Source: Bacteroidota bacterium (GTDB lineage Bacteria > Bacteroidota > Ignavibacteria > UBA10030). Taken from it: DNA of 45,344 bases. The position numbers and the translations under genes were made by a program. Shown here one piece after another: positions 31,469 to 39,535 of this stretch; position 1 is the first letter of the stretch; each line of letters starts with the position of its first letter. The notes under the pieces were generated by a model. That model did not search any database and was not told the DNA's origin. It saw nothing but the letters and a program-made list of their open reading frames with translations. Location of the stretch: positions 1 to 45,344 of the forward strand of contig JALONQ010000030.1 in the NCBI GenBank assembly GCA_025454835.1, read 5' to 3'.

Positions 31469-31488
31469 GGTTCTCAAGAATGAGAACC
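31469..31488. promoter_or_regulatory. Inverted repeat GGTTCTCA-AGAA-TGAGAACC, putative operator
   Basis: Perfect 8-4-8 inverted repeat sharing the TTCTCA-N4-TGAGAA core with the site at 30848-30867. It lies upstream of a probable promoter, TTGCAC (31504-31509), 18 bases, TATATG (31528-31533), which would serve the ABC transporter operon starting at 31580. Confidence 0.6.
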
Positions 31489-31579
31489 GCCTGGCGGAGG
31501 TGGTTGCACTTTCGCCCCGCGTTTGCGTATATGGAATCGAGTTCGTTGGCCGTGTCATCACCATTGTAGATGAGCTTCC

Positions 31580-32491
31580 ATGAACGCCGTTGAAGTGGTC
31601 AACGTCACCAAGTCGTACGGAACACATGTGGCCGTCGAAGACCTCACGTTGCACGTTCCTCAAGGGACCGTGTACGGATTCATCGGTCCGAACGGTTCGG
31701 GGAAGACGACGACGCTCCGGATGATCATGAACATCTTGTATCCGGACCGCGGTCAGATCAGCGTGCTGGGTGCGTCACTCTCCCGAATGGTCGTGGACCG
31801 GGTCGGCTATATGCCTGAGGAACGCGGCATCTATCGTCGCATGCGCGTTGGCGAACTGCTCGAGTTCTTTGGCCGCCTGAAGGGGCTCGAGCGACCGACG
31901 CCCGTGGTCAAGGTCTGGTTGAAGCGGTTCGGCCTCGCGGAGTGGTACGACAAGAAGGTCGAGACGCTGAGCAAAGGCATGAGCCAGAAGATCCAGTTCA
32001 TCGCCACCGTCGTCGCGAGGCCTGAGCTGGTCCTGCTGGACGAACCCTTCACGGGGCTCGACCCGGTCAACGCCGATGTTGTGCGCGAAGCCATACTGGA
32101 CCTGCGCTCGAAGGGGACGACGGTCATCTTCAGCACCCACGACATGGCGATGGCCGAGCGGATGTGCGATTTCATCTTCATGATCTTCCGCGGCCGAAAG
32201 GTGCTGGACGGTACGCTGGCGTCCATCCAAGATGCCTACGGAATGGATACGGTCCGAGTTCGAACGGAACGTGGGCTGTCCGTCCTCGAGGGACTTCCCG
32301 GTGTTGAGAAGGTCACGGACTTCGGCGGCCTGCAGGAGCTGCGTCTCCTTCCCGGCGCCGACTACCATTCCGTGCTTGAAGCCATGGTCGCACGGACGCG
32401 CGTGCGGAGTTTCGATGTCGTCAAGCCGTCGCTGCATGAGATCTTCGTCCGGATCGCCGGGCCTCAAGCGGAGGAGGCCGGCCATGCGTAA
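31580..32491 (+). CDS. ABC transporter ATP-binding protein (NatA-like)
   Basis: The 303-residue ATPase carries Walker A (GPNGSGKTTT), the signature LSKGMSQKIQFIATVVARP, Walker B (LVLLDEPFTGLD) and the switch His in IFSTHDMAMAE. The C-terminal extension (about residues 225-303) is typical of the ABC-2/NatA branch that exports ions, lipids or drugs. The stop overlaps the start of the permease gene by eight bases, so both are translationally coupled. Together with the radical SAM gene, they form a three-gene operon. The exported substrate cannot be read from the sequence. Confidence 0.93.
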   Translation: MNAVEVVNVTKSYGTHVAVEDLTLHVPQGTVYGFIGPNGSGKTTTLRMIMNILYPDRGQISVLGASLSRMVVDRVGYMPEERGIYRRMRVGELLEFFGRLKGLERPTPVVKVWLKRFGLAEWYDKKVETLSKGMSQKIQFIATVVARPELVLLDEPFTGLDPVNADVVREAILDLRSKGTTVIFSTHDMAMAERMCDFIFMIFRGRKVLDGTLASIQDAYGMDTVRVRTERGLSVLEGLPGVEKVTDFGGLQELRLLPGADYHSVLEAMVARTRVRSFDVVKPSLHEIFVRIAGPQAEEAGHA

Positions 32492-33794
32492 AGCGCTCGT
32501 GCTTGCCGGCCGGGAATATCTGGCGTCCGTCAGGACAAAGGGCTTCATCATCGGTTTGATCATCGCTCCCGTCATGATGAGCGGTAGTCTTATCGTATTC
32601 CTGCTCTTCAAGGACCGTGTCGATACAGCGGACAAGCGCATCGTGATCGTGGACCGGGCGGGCGGAATCGCCTCCTGGGTGATTGGTGCCGCAGAGCGCC
32701 GGAACGCGACGGAAACGATCGATACCGCCACTGGTCAGAAGGTCAAACCCCGCTACGCCATCGTCGAAGAACCGTCCGCGGCAGACCGGCGACAACAACT
32801 CCTTGATCTGTCGGCGCGCGTCGAACGCGGCGACATCCATGCATTCATCGTGATCGGTTCCGCGGTGCTGCATCCCGAGAATATGGGAGAGGAGGGTCGC
32901 ATCGCCTACCACGCCCGAAACGCCGCAGTGGACGATGCACGGCGGTGGTTCTTCGGTCCGCTGAACGATCGTATCAAGCAGTCGCGGCTGCAGGAAGCGG
33001 GTATCGACCCGTCGCGCATGCCCGATCTCTTCTGGAACGCAGCCGTGGAGCCTTTCGGTCTGGTCACGCGCGATGAGAGCGGTGCCGTCGGAAAGGAGCG
33101 CAGGTCGAGCGAAGCAGAGGCCTTGCTCGCGCCGATCGTGACGATGCTCCTGATGTTGCTGATGATCATGATGAGCGTACCCGGCCTGTTGAATTCGATG
33201 ATGGAGGAGAAGACGCAACGCATCGCCGAAGTGCTGCTGAGTTCGATGACGCCGTTCGAGATGATGACGGGAAAGCTCATCGGCGGCGTGGCTGTTTCCC
33301 TGACCAGTGCGACCATCTATCTTGTCGGCGCTGTGCTGGTCCTGCAATCGCTGGCACTCTCGGGGCATCTGCCGCTCCAAGCGCTCCTGTGGTTCCCTGT
33401 GTACATGCTGCTGGCGGTCGTGATGTACGGCGCCATGGCGCTGGCCCTGGGCGCGACGTGCAGCGAGCCGAAGGACGCCCAGTCGCTGACATTCCCGGTC
33501 ATCCTCCCGATCATGCTCCCGATGTTCTTCTACGTGTTGGTCGCGCGCGAACCCGGCGGCACCTTCGCAACTTGGATGTCGCTCATCCCCTTCTTCACAC
33601 CGCTGTTGATGACCTTGCGATTGGCCACGCCGGAAACGGTGCCGTGGTGGCAGCCGGTCGTTGGGCTCGCCGGCCTGGCGGGCTTCACCTACCTGTTCGT
33701 CTTCCTGGGTGCCCGCATCTTTCGCATCGGAATCCTGGTCCAAGGCACGCCGCCGAAGCTTTCGCGCATCGTGGAGTGGATGATCCGTGGATGA
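32484..33794 (+). CDS. ABC-2 type transporter permease
   Basis: The 436-residue protein has one N-terminal helix (GFIIGLIIAPVMMSGSLIVFLLF) and a large extracytoplasmic segment (about residues 45-205). A C-terminal cluster of helices follows, including TMLLMLLMIMMSVPGLLNSMMEEKTQRIAEVLLSSMTPFEMMTGKLIGG. The EEKTQRIAEVLLSS element is a family mark of NatB/YhaP-like ABC-2 permeases. Further helices include VSLTSATIYLVGAVLVLQSL, VYMLLAVVMYGAMALALGA and PVILPIMLPMFFYVLVA. The ATG at 32484 overlaps the ATPase gene. The radical SAM gene begins within its last codons. Confidence 0.92.
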   Translation: MRKALVLAGREYLASVRTKGFIIGLIIAPVMMSGSLIVFLLFKDRVDTADKRIVIVDRAGGIASWVIGAAERRNATETIDTATGQKVKPRYAIVEEPSAADRRQQLLDLSARVERGDIHAFIVIGSAVLHPENMGEEGRIAYHARNAAVDDARRWFFGPLNDRIKQSRLQEAGIDPSRMPDLFWNAAVEPFGLVTRDESGAVGKERRSSEAEALLAPIVTMLLMLLMIMMSVPGLLNSMMEEKTQRIAEVLLSSMTPFEMMTGKLIGGVAVSLTSATIYLVGAVLVLQSLALSGHLPLQALLWFPVYMLLAVVMYGAMALALGATCSEPKDAQSLTFPVILPIMLPMFFYVLVAREPGGTFATWMSLIPFFTPLLMTLRLATPETVPWWQPVVGLAGLAGFTYLFVFLGARIFRIGILVQGTPPKLSRIVEWMIRG

Positions 33795-34776
33795 CCTGCG
33801 TATGCGTCCAGCGCCGATCCCCTCGATCGAATGGGAATTGACGACGCGCTGCAACTACGGCTGCTCGTACTGCACGCAGCGGCAGTACGCGGCGCTCTCG
33901 TGGGGCGACTGCGGGGACGAGGTCGTCGATGCCGTGCTTCGGCTTCTCCGGACCCGTGCCGGAAGCTGGCTCGTCAAACTCAGCGGCGGTGAACCATTCC
34001 TGCACCCGCGATTCCTGGAGATCGCCGGAACGCTCGCGTCGATGACGCACCGGATCGGTACCACGACGAACCTGTCGGTGCCGCAACGCGTGCTCCAACG
34101 ATTCATCGATGAGACCGGGGACCGATTGTCGTATCTGACGGCGAGCCTTCATCTGTCGCAGGTGCGAGATCTTGACGGATTCGTCGAGAAGGCCCGTTGG
34201 TTCCACAGGACCAAGCCGTCGGCAAGCCGGTTCGTGGTAACAACGGTCGGCGTTGAGGAAGAGCTTCCGCGTCTCCGGCCTTTGGCTGAACGGTTCGACG
34301 CGCTCGCCATCCCGTTCGAAGTGGCGCCGCTCAAGGATGGCACTTCGTATGTGAAGTATCGCGACCAGGAGTTCATCCGCTTCATGGAATCGCGCCCCTT
34401 GAGTCATGTCGAGGAGATCCGAGGGGCGACCCTTCTGGGAACCGTTTGCCACACCGGCTCGCAATTCGTGCGCATCACGCTCGACGGGGACGCACTTCGC
34501 TGCTACAACCTTCAGCCGCGATTCGCCTTGGGTAATGTGGCCGACGGCAGCTTCCGATGGCTGGAGGCGCCCAAACCGTGCCTGGCGAAAAAGTGCACCT
34601 GCACGGTCCCGGCCAACCGGAACATGATCGAATATGGAAACCGGTTCGATCCGGCGGAGCTCGTGGTGGATGCGGTTCGGGCGCTCGTGGAGCACACTCC
34701 GGCCTCTGTCCGACTAGCAGGACGGTGGGTTCGACGGTCGATTGGAAGCCACGGGAATTCCGGCCGAATGGAATGA
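33787..34776 (+). CDS. Radical SAM protein with SPASM-like C-terminus, coupled to the ABC exporter
   Basis: The 329-residue protein has the radical SAM motif CNYGCSYC (Cys22, Cys26, Cys29) after IEWELTTR, and the SAM-binding LSGGEPFLHP. Late Cys residues (VCHTGSQF, LRCYNLQP, PCLAKKCTCTVP) fit a SPASM or twitch-type extra cluster, followed by NRNMIEYGNRF. Such enzymes modify peptides or small molecules. The GTG at 33787 overlaps the permease stop; an ATG at 33802 is an alternative. Coupling to an ABC exporter recalls ribosomal-peptide (RiPP) maturation and export, but no precursor peptide was identified, so the substrate is open. Confidence 0.85.
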   Translation: MDDLRMRPAPIPSIEWELTTRCNYGCSYCTQRQYAALSWGDCGDEVVDAVLRLLRTRAGSWLVKLSGGEPFLHPRFLEIAGTLASMTHRIGTTTNLSVPQRVLQRFIDETGDRLSYLTASLHLSQVRDLDGFVEKARWFHRTKPSASRFVVTTVGVEEELPRLRPLAERFDALAIPFEVAPLKDGTSYVKYRDQEFIRFMESRPLSHVEEIRGATLLGTVCHTGSQFVRITLDGDALRCYNLQPRFALGNVADGSFRWLEAPKPCLAKKCTCTVPANRNMIEYGNRFDPAELVVDAVRALVEHTPASVRLAGRWVRRSIGSHGNSGRME

Positions 34777-34801
34777 CACGAGTGTAGGCCGTCGCCAGTA
34801 T

Positions 34802-34828
34802 GCGGAGGTCGGGGAAACCCGCCTCCGC
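34802..34828 (+). terminator. Hairpin after the radical SAM gene
   Basis: GCGGAGG-t-CGGG and CCCGCCTCCGC pair with a one-base bulge around a short loop. There is no T-run, so termination is only probable. Confidence 0.5.
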
Positions 34829-34860
34829 TTCGTCATGTTGACGTCCCAAAGAGGGAACGT

Positions 34861-34930
34861 TGATGATCACTGAAACAGGGATACTCACAGATCTGTGATC
34901 ATCTGTGCTTTTCAGTGTCATCAGTGTCCA
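34861..34930. repeat. Solitary hairpin related to the GxxExxY-linked repeat
   Basis: The centre TCACAGATCTGTGA (34885-34898) is a perfect palindrome. Arms outward read TGATGATCACTGAAACAG on the left and the complement of TTTTCAGTGTCATCA on the right. The right arm read backwards resembles the arm at 74-111 (ATGAC-CTGAAAA-GATC order). It has no nuclease gene, so it may be a non-autonomous copy. Confidence 0.6.
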
Positions 34931-34949
34931 TCTTCCCCCTTGAGTGCCC

Positions 34950-36347
34950 TCAGGTCAGGCTGATCTCCTCGGCTTCTGCAGGTCCCGTCGCTTGCTTCCC
35001 TGCCTGCGCGGACGCCCCGGCGGGCGAGTTTTCTCCCGTCTCCTTCTTTCCGTTGCCCAGCGAGAACCAGTCAACCCTCCGCGTCAGGTACATCATCGTC
35101 CCCAGGCTGATGAGCAATCCCAGACTGCCCGCCAGCAGAGCATAGTCCTCGATCTGCAGGACCACGAACAAAAATGTGTACACGCCGGATTGAACGCCCG
35201 CGACGACGTAGGCGGTCTGCTTTCGCGCCGCAATGGAGAGGGTGTACAGGCCGACCATCAGCACCACGGAGAGCGCCGAGACAACATACGCCGCGACGAA
35301 TCCAGTGTGTTCTGAGAGCGCGAGCACCAGAAGGAAGAACAGCACCAACGCCAGGCCGACGAGCGCATAGTGGATCGGGTGAAATCGTTCGCGGACGAGG
35401 ACCTCGGACATGAAGAAGGCAAGGAACGTAAGGGCGATGACGAGAATGGCGTACTTGGCCGTCCGGTAGGTCTCCTGGTACTCATCGACCGTCTGAAGAA
35501 GCCTGACGCCAAAGGCCGCCGATTGTCCATGATCGCCGGCCCCGATGCGGGAATGCGGGAGATCGCGATTCATCTCCAGCACGGTCCAATGAGCCGTGAA
35601 CCCAGCATCGTTCACGTCGTGCCGTGTTGGCAGAAAACTGCCGATGAAGCTCGGGTCCTTCCACGGAGAGGAGAGTATCACCTCCGTCCGGCGAGCGGTG
35701 GGAATGAACTGCAGGTCGGACGCGCCATTCAGGTTCAGCGTCAGTGAAAAGTCGTAGACGGGCGTCTTGGGATCCACCGACGGGGTCAGCGTGACGCCCG
35801 AGGGGGCCACTTCCGTCGTCCGGAGCCCCGCTTGTGCGGGGACGTTGGCGCCGTTCCAAAGCATCGCGATCTCGTCCTTGATCCCTCGAAGGTCGGTCAT
35901 GCCGATCGAGACAGTGGCTTCGTTCCAGAGCGGCTCACGGTCCGACGTGTTCAGTTGCGGCACATTGCGGAGATCGAACCGGCCCGACAGTGATACCCGG
36001 CCATTGTAGAGGACCGCTTCGTAGAGGCCCCTTCGGCGCACCTCCGTCGTCAGATCTCCTGTGACCTTGAGCGATTCTGGAAAGACGTGCAGACAATTCC
36101 TGACCGTCTTCGTCCGGCCGTCCTCGTCGCGTACGGTCCTGACGAGTGGAATGGTCAACGCCGGGCCCGAGAGGACCTGCGCAGTCCCCCAGGTGCGACT
36201 GATCTCGGCTACGGCGGCCGTCCGGCGGTCTTGCCGTTCACGGATCGTGGACTCGACCATGACGGTCGGGATGAGGAGGACCAGCGTCAGGAGGCTGACG
36301 AGCAACATCCTGAGGAGAATGGACGAACGAAGGCGGCTATCTTGCAT
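34950..36347 (-). CDS. creD: Inner membrane protein CreD
   Basis: CreD is an inner membrane protein of the Cre regulon linked to envelope stress and colicin tolerance in E. coli. The 465-residue length is usual. The N-terminal helix is LLRMLLVSLLTLVLLIPTVMVESTIRERQDRR, followed by the conserved WGTAQVLSGPALTIPLV and a periplasmic domain with HVFPESLKVTGDLTTEVRRRGLYEAVLYNGRVSLSGRFDL. The C-terminal membrane half has YAILVIALTFLAFFMSEVL, PIHYALVGLALVLFFLLVLALSEHTGF, and further helices. The tail is charged (GKKETGENSPAGASAQ). No creBC regulators are adjacent. Confidence 0.93.
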   Translation of the reverse strand: MQDSRLRSSILLRMLLVSLLTLVLLIPTVMVESTIRERQDRRTAAVAEISRTWGTAQVLSGPALTIPLVRTVRDEDGRTKTVRNCLHVFPESLKVTGDLTTEVRRRGLYEAVLYNGRVSLSGRFDLRNVPQLNTSDREPLWNEATVSIGMTDLRGIKDEIAMLWNGANVPAQAGLRTTEVAPSGVTLTPSVDPKTPVYDFSLTLNLNGASDLQFIPTARRTEVILSSPWKDPSFIGSFLPTRHDVNDAGFTAHWTVLEMNRDLPHSRIGAGDHGQSAAFGVRLLQTVDEYQETYRTAKYAILVIALTFLAFFMSEVLVRERFHPIHYALVGLALVLFFLLVLALSEHTGFVAAYVVSALSVVLMVGLYTLSIAARKQTAYVVAGVQSGVYTFLFVVLQIEDYALLAGSLGLLISLGTMMYLTRRVDWFSLGNGKKETGENSPAGASAQAGKQATGPAEAEEISLT

Positions 36348-36424
36348 GGCGGAAGGCTCCGTGCGCAGAGAAGTGGCGGTCGGTGTGGTGGGGACAACAC
36401 TTCTTTGACGCAGCGAGCCTCCCG

Positions 36425-36490
36425 TTTGCTCCCGGCGCTTTGTGCTTTTTGCGGTTTTTGTGCTTCTTGTGTCACCTTCTTCATCCTTCT
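36425..36490. repeat. Weak period-7 array before the first M16 gene
   Basis: Units GCGCTTT, GTGCTTT, TTGCGGT, TTTTGTG and CTTCTTG can be read from about 36437. The period is clear only in part. Confidence 0.5.
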
Positions 36491-36502
36491 CAAGGACACA
36501 CT

Positions 36503-37879
36503 ATGCGAAAGCTCGCCTTCCTGCTGGCCGCAGCGGCGATGGGACTCGCGGCACAGAGCGCGAAGATCTCCGTTCCCTACGAGCAGTTCCGCCTGCCCAA
36601 CGGCCTCAACGTCATTCTCCACGTCGACCGGACGACGCCGACCATCTCGGTCAACACATGGTTCCACGTCGGTTCCGGATACGAAGAGCCCGGACGGACC
36701 GGGTTTGCCCATCTTTTCGAACACCTGATGTTCGAGGGCTCGAAGAGCGTTCCCGAGGGCAAGTTTGACGAGTGGCTTGAAGCAGCCGGAGGCAACAACA
36801 ACGGCTCGACCACCGAGGACCGAACGAACTACTTCGAGGACATTCCGAGCAACGCGCTCGAACTGGCTCTCTTCCTCGACAGCGATCGGATGGGCTACCT
36901 GCTCGATCCGATGACGCAGGAGAAGCTCGACGGCCAGCGGGACATCGTCAAGAACGAACGGCGCCAAAGCTATGAGAACCGGCCGTACGGCATGGCCGAC
37001 ATCATCCTCAATCATTACCTCTTCCCCGACAAGCATCCGTATTCGTGGCCGGTGATCGGTTCAATGGCGGACCTCTCCGCGGCGAGTCTGGACGACGTCA
37101 AGAACTTCTTCCGCCGCTACTACGCCCCCAACAACGCGAGCCTCGTCGTCGCCGGCGACATCGACGTTGCCAAGACCAAGTCGCTCGTCACGAAATGGTT
37201 TGCCGAGATCCCGCGCGGCCAACCGATCTCCCCGCAGGCGGTTCCCGCTTCGGTCCTGAACGAGGAACGGCGGTTGATCATTGAAGACCGCGTGCAGCTT
37301 CCTCGCCTGTACATACAGTGGATCTCGCCGGCGCAGTACACCCCGGGCGACGCCGAGCTCGACATGGTGGCCGACGTCCTGGCCGGCGGCAAGAATTCGC
37401 GCCTTTACAAGCGGCTGGTGTACGACATGCAGATCGCCCAGGACGTTGCAGCCTATCAGGGTTCGATGCGGTTGTGTTCGCAGTTCACGATCGTGGCGAC
37501 GGCACGCGTGGGACACACGCTCGCGGAGCTCGAGAAGATCATTCAAGAAGAGATCGACCGGTTGAAATCGGACCCGCCCACCGACCGCGAGGTCCAGCGG
37601 ACGAAAAACAAGTATGAATCGTCTTTCCTCTCGCGCCTCGAAGGGGTCGGAGGTTTTGGAGGGAAGGCCGACCAGTTGAACCGCTATTACTATGCGACGG
37701 GCAACCCCGACTACTTCCAGGAGGACCTGGCGCGGTACATGGGCATCGAGCCGGGCGATGTACGGGCGATGGCCGTGAAGCACCTGCGCAACGATGCGCG
37801 TGTCGTTCTCAGCGTCGTGCCGAGGGGCAAGCAGGACCTCTCAGCACCCGGATCATTGGTCTCGACGGAGGGAAAATAA
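36503..37879 (+). CDS. M16 family zinc metallopeptidase (active subunit)
   Basis: The 458-residue protein has an N-terminal signal (RKLAFLLAAAAMGLAAQS). The inverted zinc motif H70-LF-E73-H74 lies in GFAHLFEHLMFEGS, with a third ligand Glu152 in VKNERR. The second M16 domain begins near RLIIEDRVQLPRLYIQW and has GFGGKADQLNRYY late. M16 peptidases of this type degrade peptides in the periplasm and commonly work as pairs of an active and an inactive subunit. The next gene, starting one base after this stop, lacks the motif and is its likely partner. The ATG at 36503 is preferred; the 40-residue upstream extension is repeat-like. Confidence 0.93.
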   Translation: MRKLAFLLAAAAMGLAAQSAKISVPYEQFRLPNGLNVILHVDRTTPTISVNTWFHVGSGYEEPGRTGFAHLFEHLMFEGSKSVPEGKFDEWLEAAGGNNNGSTTEDRTNYFEDIPSNALELALFLDSDRMGYLLDPMTQEKLDGQRDIVKNERRQSYENRPYGMADIILNHYLFPDKHPYSWPVIGSMADLSAASLDDVKNFFRRYYAPNNASLVVAGDIDVAKTKSLVTKWFAEIPRGQPISPQAVPASVLNEERRLIIEDRVQLPRLYIQWISPAQYTPGDAELDMVADVLAGGKNSRLYKRLVYDMQIAQDVAAYQGSMRLCSQFTIVATARVGHTLAELEKIIQEEIDRLKSDPPTDREVQRTKNKYESSFLSRLEGVGGFGGKADQLNRYYYATGNPDYFQEDLARYMGIEPGDVRAMAVKHLRNDARVVLSVVPRGKQDLSAPGSLVSTEGK

Positions 37880-37880
37880 G

Positions 37881-39443
37881 ATGGAGAATGGGAATTGGGT
37901 AATAGGAATTGGGGATAGAGGAGCGGGTCGTGAGGAGCGGGGATCAGGTAGCGGGCATCGGGTGCGGGGGGCCGGGCTTTCCCCCCGATCACCCGATCAC
38001 CACTACCTTCTCACCACACTTCTCGCATTGGCGTTCTTGGCGGTCCCCGCTGTTGCTCAGAGTCCGGACCGCACCTCGCCGCCAAAACTCGGTCCGCCGC
38101 CATCGCTCAAGCTGCCCGCGATCCAACGGTTCGAACTGCCGAACGGTCTGAAGGTGGTGTTGCTCGAGAAGAACACCCTGCCGCTCGTCCAGGTCACGAT
38201 GCTCTTCAACGTTGGCTCGGTGAACGAGAAGCCCGAGAAGCTGGGATTGGCGTCGATGATGGCGGCGATGATGGACGAAGGGGCCGGCAAACGTACGTCG
38301 CTGGAGATCGCGGAAGAGGTCGAGTTCTACGGCGCCAGCCTGGGCGTGGGGGGCGATCTGCACACGTCGGCGGTCTCGGTGTTCACGCCGACCTCGAAGC
38401 TCGACGACGTCATGCCGATCGTGGCCGACGTTGTGCTGCGGCCGACGTTCCCGCAGAAGGAACTCGACCGCCTGCGCAAGGAGCGGTTGACGGGGCTCCT
38501 GCAGGCGCACGACCAGCCGCGGGCCATCGCCAGCGCGGCGTTCCGCCAGCTTGTGTATGGGAACGATCACCCGTATGGCCGCACGGCGATGGGCACGGAG
38601 ACCAGCCTGAAGTCGCTGACCGTGGCTGACCTGAAGGCATGGCATGAGACCTATTTCCGCCCGAACAACGCCACGGTCATCGTGGCCGGCGACGTCTCGC
38701 GCGACCGTGCACGCAAGCTGCTCGACCAGTGGTTCGGCGGTTGGGACCCCGGTCGTGTACCAACGGTCGTCGTGCCGCCGGCGCCGCAGGTCGGCTCTCG
38801 TACGGTCTACCTCGTCGACAAGGCGGAGGCCCCGCAGTCGGAGATCCGGATCGGACGCGTAGGACTGCCGCGCAAGACGAACGAGTATTTCGCCGCGACG
38901 GTGCTGAACACAGCCCTGGGCGGATCATTCACCTCGCGGCTCAACCAGAACCTCCGCGAGACGCACGGATACACTTACGGAGCAGGTTCATCGTTCGACT
39001 TCCGGCCGTCGGCGGGCCCGTTCATGGCCGCCTCGGCTGTCAAGACCGACGTGACGGACGAATCCCTGACGGAGTTCATGAAGGAATTGAATGGCATTCT
39101 CCAACCGATACCGGCGGAGGAGTTGACCCGCGCGAAGAACTATGTGGCGCTCGGGTATCCCGGCGATTTCCAGTCGGTCCAACAGATCGCGGGGAAACTC
39201 ACGGAGATGGTGGTGTACGACCTGCCGTCGAACTACTTCAATACCTACATCGAACGAGTCTTGGGAGTGACGCAGGCCGATGTGTCTCGTACCGGCCGCA
39301 GCGCGATCGACCCTGAGAAACTGGTCATCGTCGTGGTGGGAGATCTCGCGTCGATCGAGAAGGATGTGACGGCGCTCGGCCTCGGTCCGGTGAAGAACCT
39401 GACGATCGAGGAGGTGTTGGGGAAGAAGCCGAGCGTGGAGTGA
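37881..39443 (+). CDS. M16 family protein lacking the zinc motif (partner subunit)
   Basis: The 520-residue protein has the M16 fold, but the HxxEH site is replaced by LASMMAAMMDEGAGK, so it cannot bind zinc in the usual way. It retains the conserved Arg/Tyr pair of the second domain in LNQNLRETHGYTYGAGSSFDF. It is probably the substrate-binding partner of the active M16 subunit directly upstream. GGAGGG 8 bases before ATG 37881 supports this start. The following residues (about 2-27) are a translated 7-bp repeat array rather than a normal N-terminus. An in-frame GTG at 37962 would give a compact signal peptide (VRGAGLSPRSPDHHYLLTTLLALAFLAVPAVAQ in part). Confidence 0.88.
   Translation: MENGNWVIGIGDRGAGREERGSGSGHRVRGAGLSPRSPDHHYLLTTLLALAFLAVPAVAQSPDRTSPPKLGPPPSLKLPAIQRFELPNGLKVVLLEKNTLPLVQVTMLFNVGSVNEKPEKLGLASMMAAMMDEGAGKRTSLEIAEEVEFYGASLGVGGDLHTSAVSVFTPTSKLDDVMPIVADVVLRPTFPQKELDRLRKERLTGLLQAHDQPRAIASAAFRQLVYGNDHPYGRTAMGTETSLKSLTVADLKAWHETYFRPNNATVIVAGDVSRDRARKLLDQWFGGWDPGRVPTVVVPPAPQVGSRTVYLVDKAEAPQSEIRIGRVGLPRKTNEYFAATVLNTALGGSFTSRLNQNLRETHGYTYGAGSSFDFRPSAGPFMAASAVKTDVTDESLTEFMKELNGILQPIPAEELTRAKNYVALGYPGDFQSVQQIAGKLTEMVVYDLPSNYFNTYIERVLGVTQADVSRTGRSAIDPEKLVIVVVGDLASIEKDVTALGLGPVKNLTIEEVLGKKPSVE
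37882..37972 (+). repeat. Period-7 array at the 5' end of the second M16 gene
   Basis: Units GAGAATG, GGAATTG, GGTAATA, GGAATTG, GGGATAG, then AGGAGCG, GGTCGTG, AGGAGCG, GGGATCA, GGTAGCG, GGCATCG and GGTGCGG run in phase. At least twelve units can be read. The array lies inside the reading frame after ATG 37881. Confidence 0.85.
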
Positions 39444-39535
39444 AAAAAGTCAAAAGGGAAAAAGAATAAGTGATAGATAAGGCTCAGTCGGGGCCGAGGG
39501 ACGGGTTGCTGTATCCATAACTTCTTCCTTACCTC
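39444..39535. repeat. A-rich and pyrimidine-rich period-7 tracts between convergent genes
   Basis: AAGTCAA, AAGGGAA, AAAGAAT and AAGTGAT follow the M16 stop. CCTTACC and TCTTACC precede the stop of the GH38 gene. No clear terminator hairpin is seen. Confidence 0.5.

Noticed and set aside
31380-31583. 67-codon frame between the Spy-like and ABC genes, possible RiPP precursor
   Set aside because: It runs through a terminator hairpin, a 20-bp inverted repeat and the likely promoter, has no ribosome binding site, and overlaps the ABC start.
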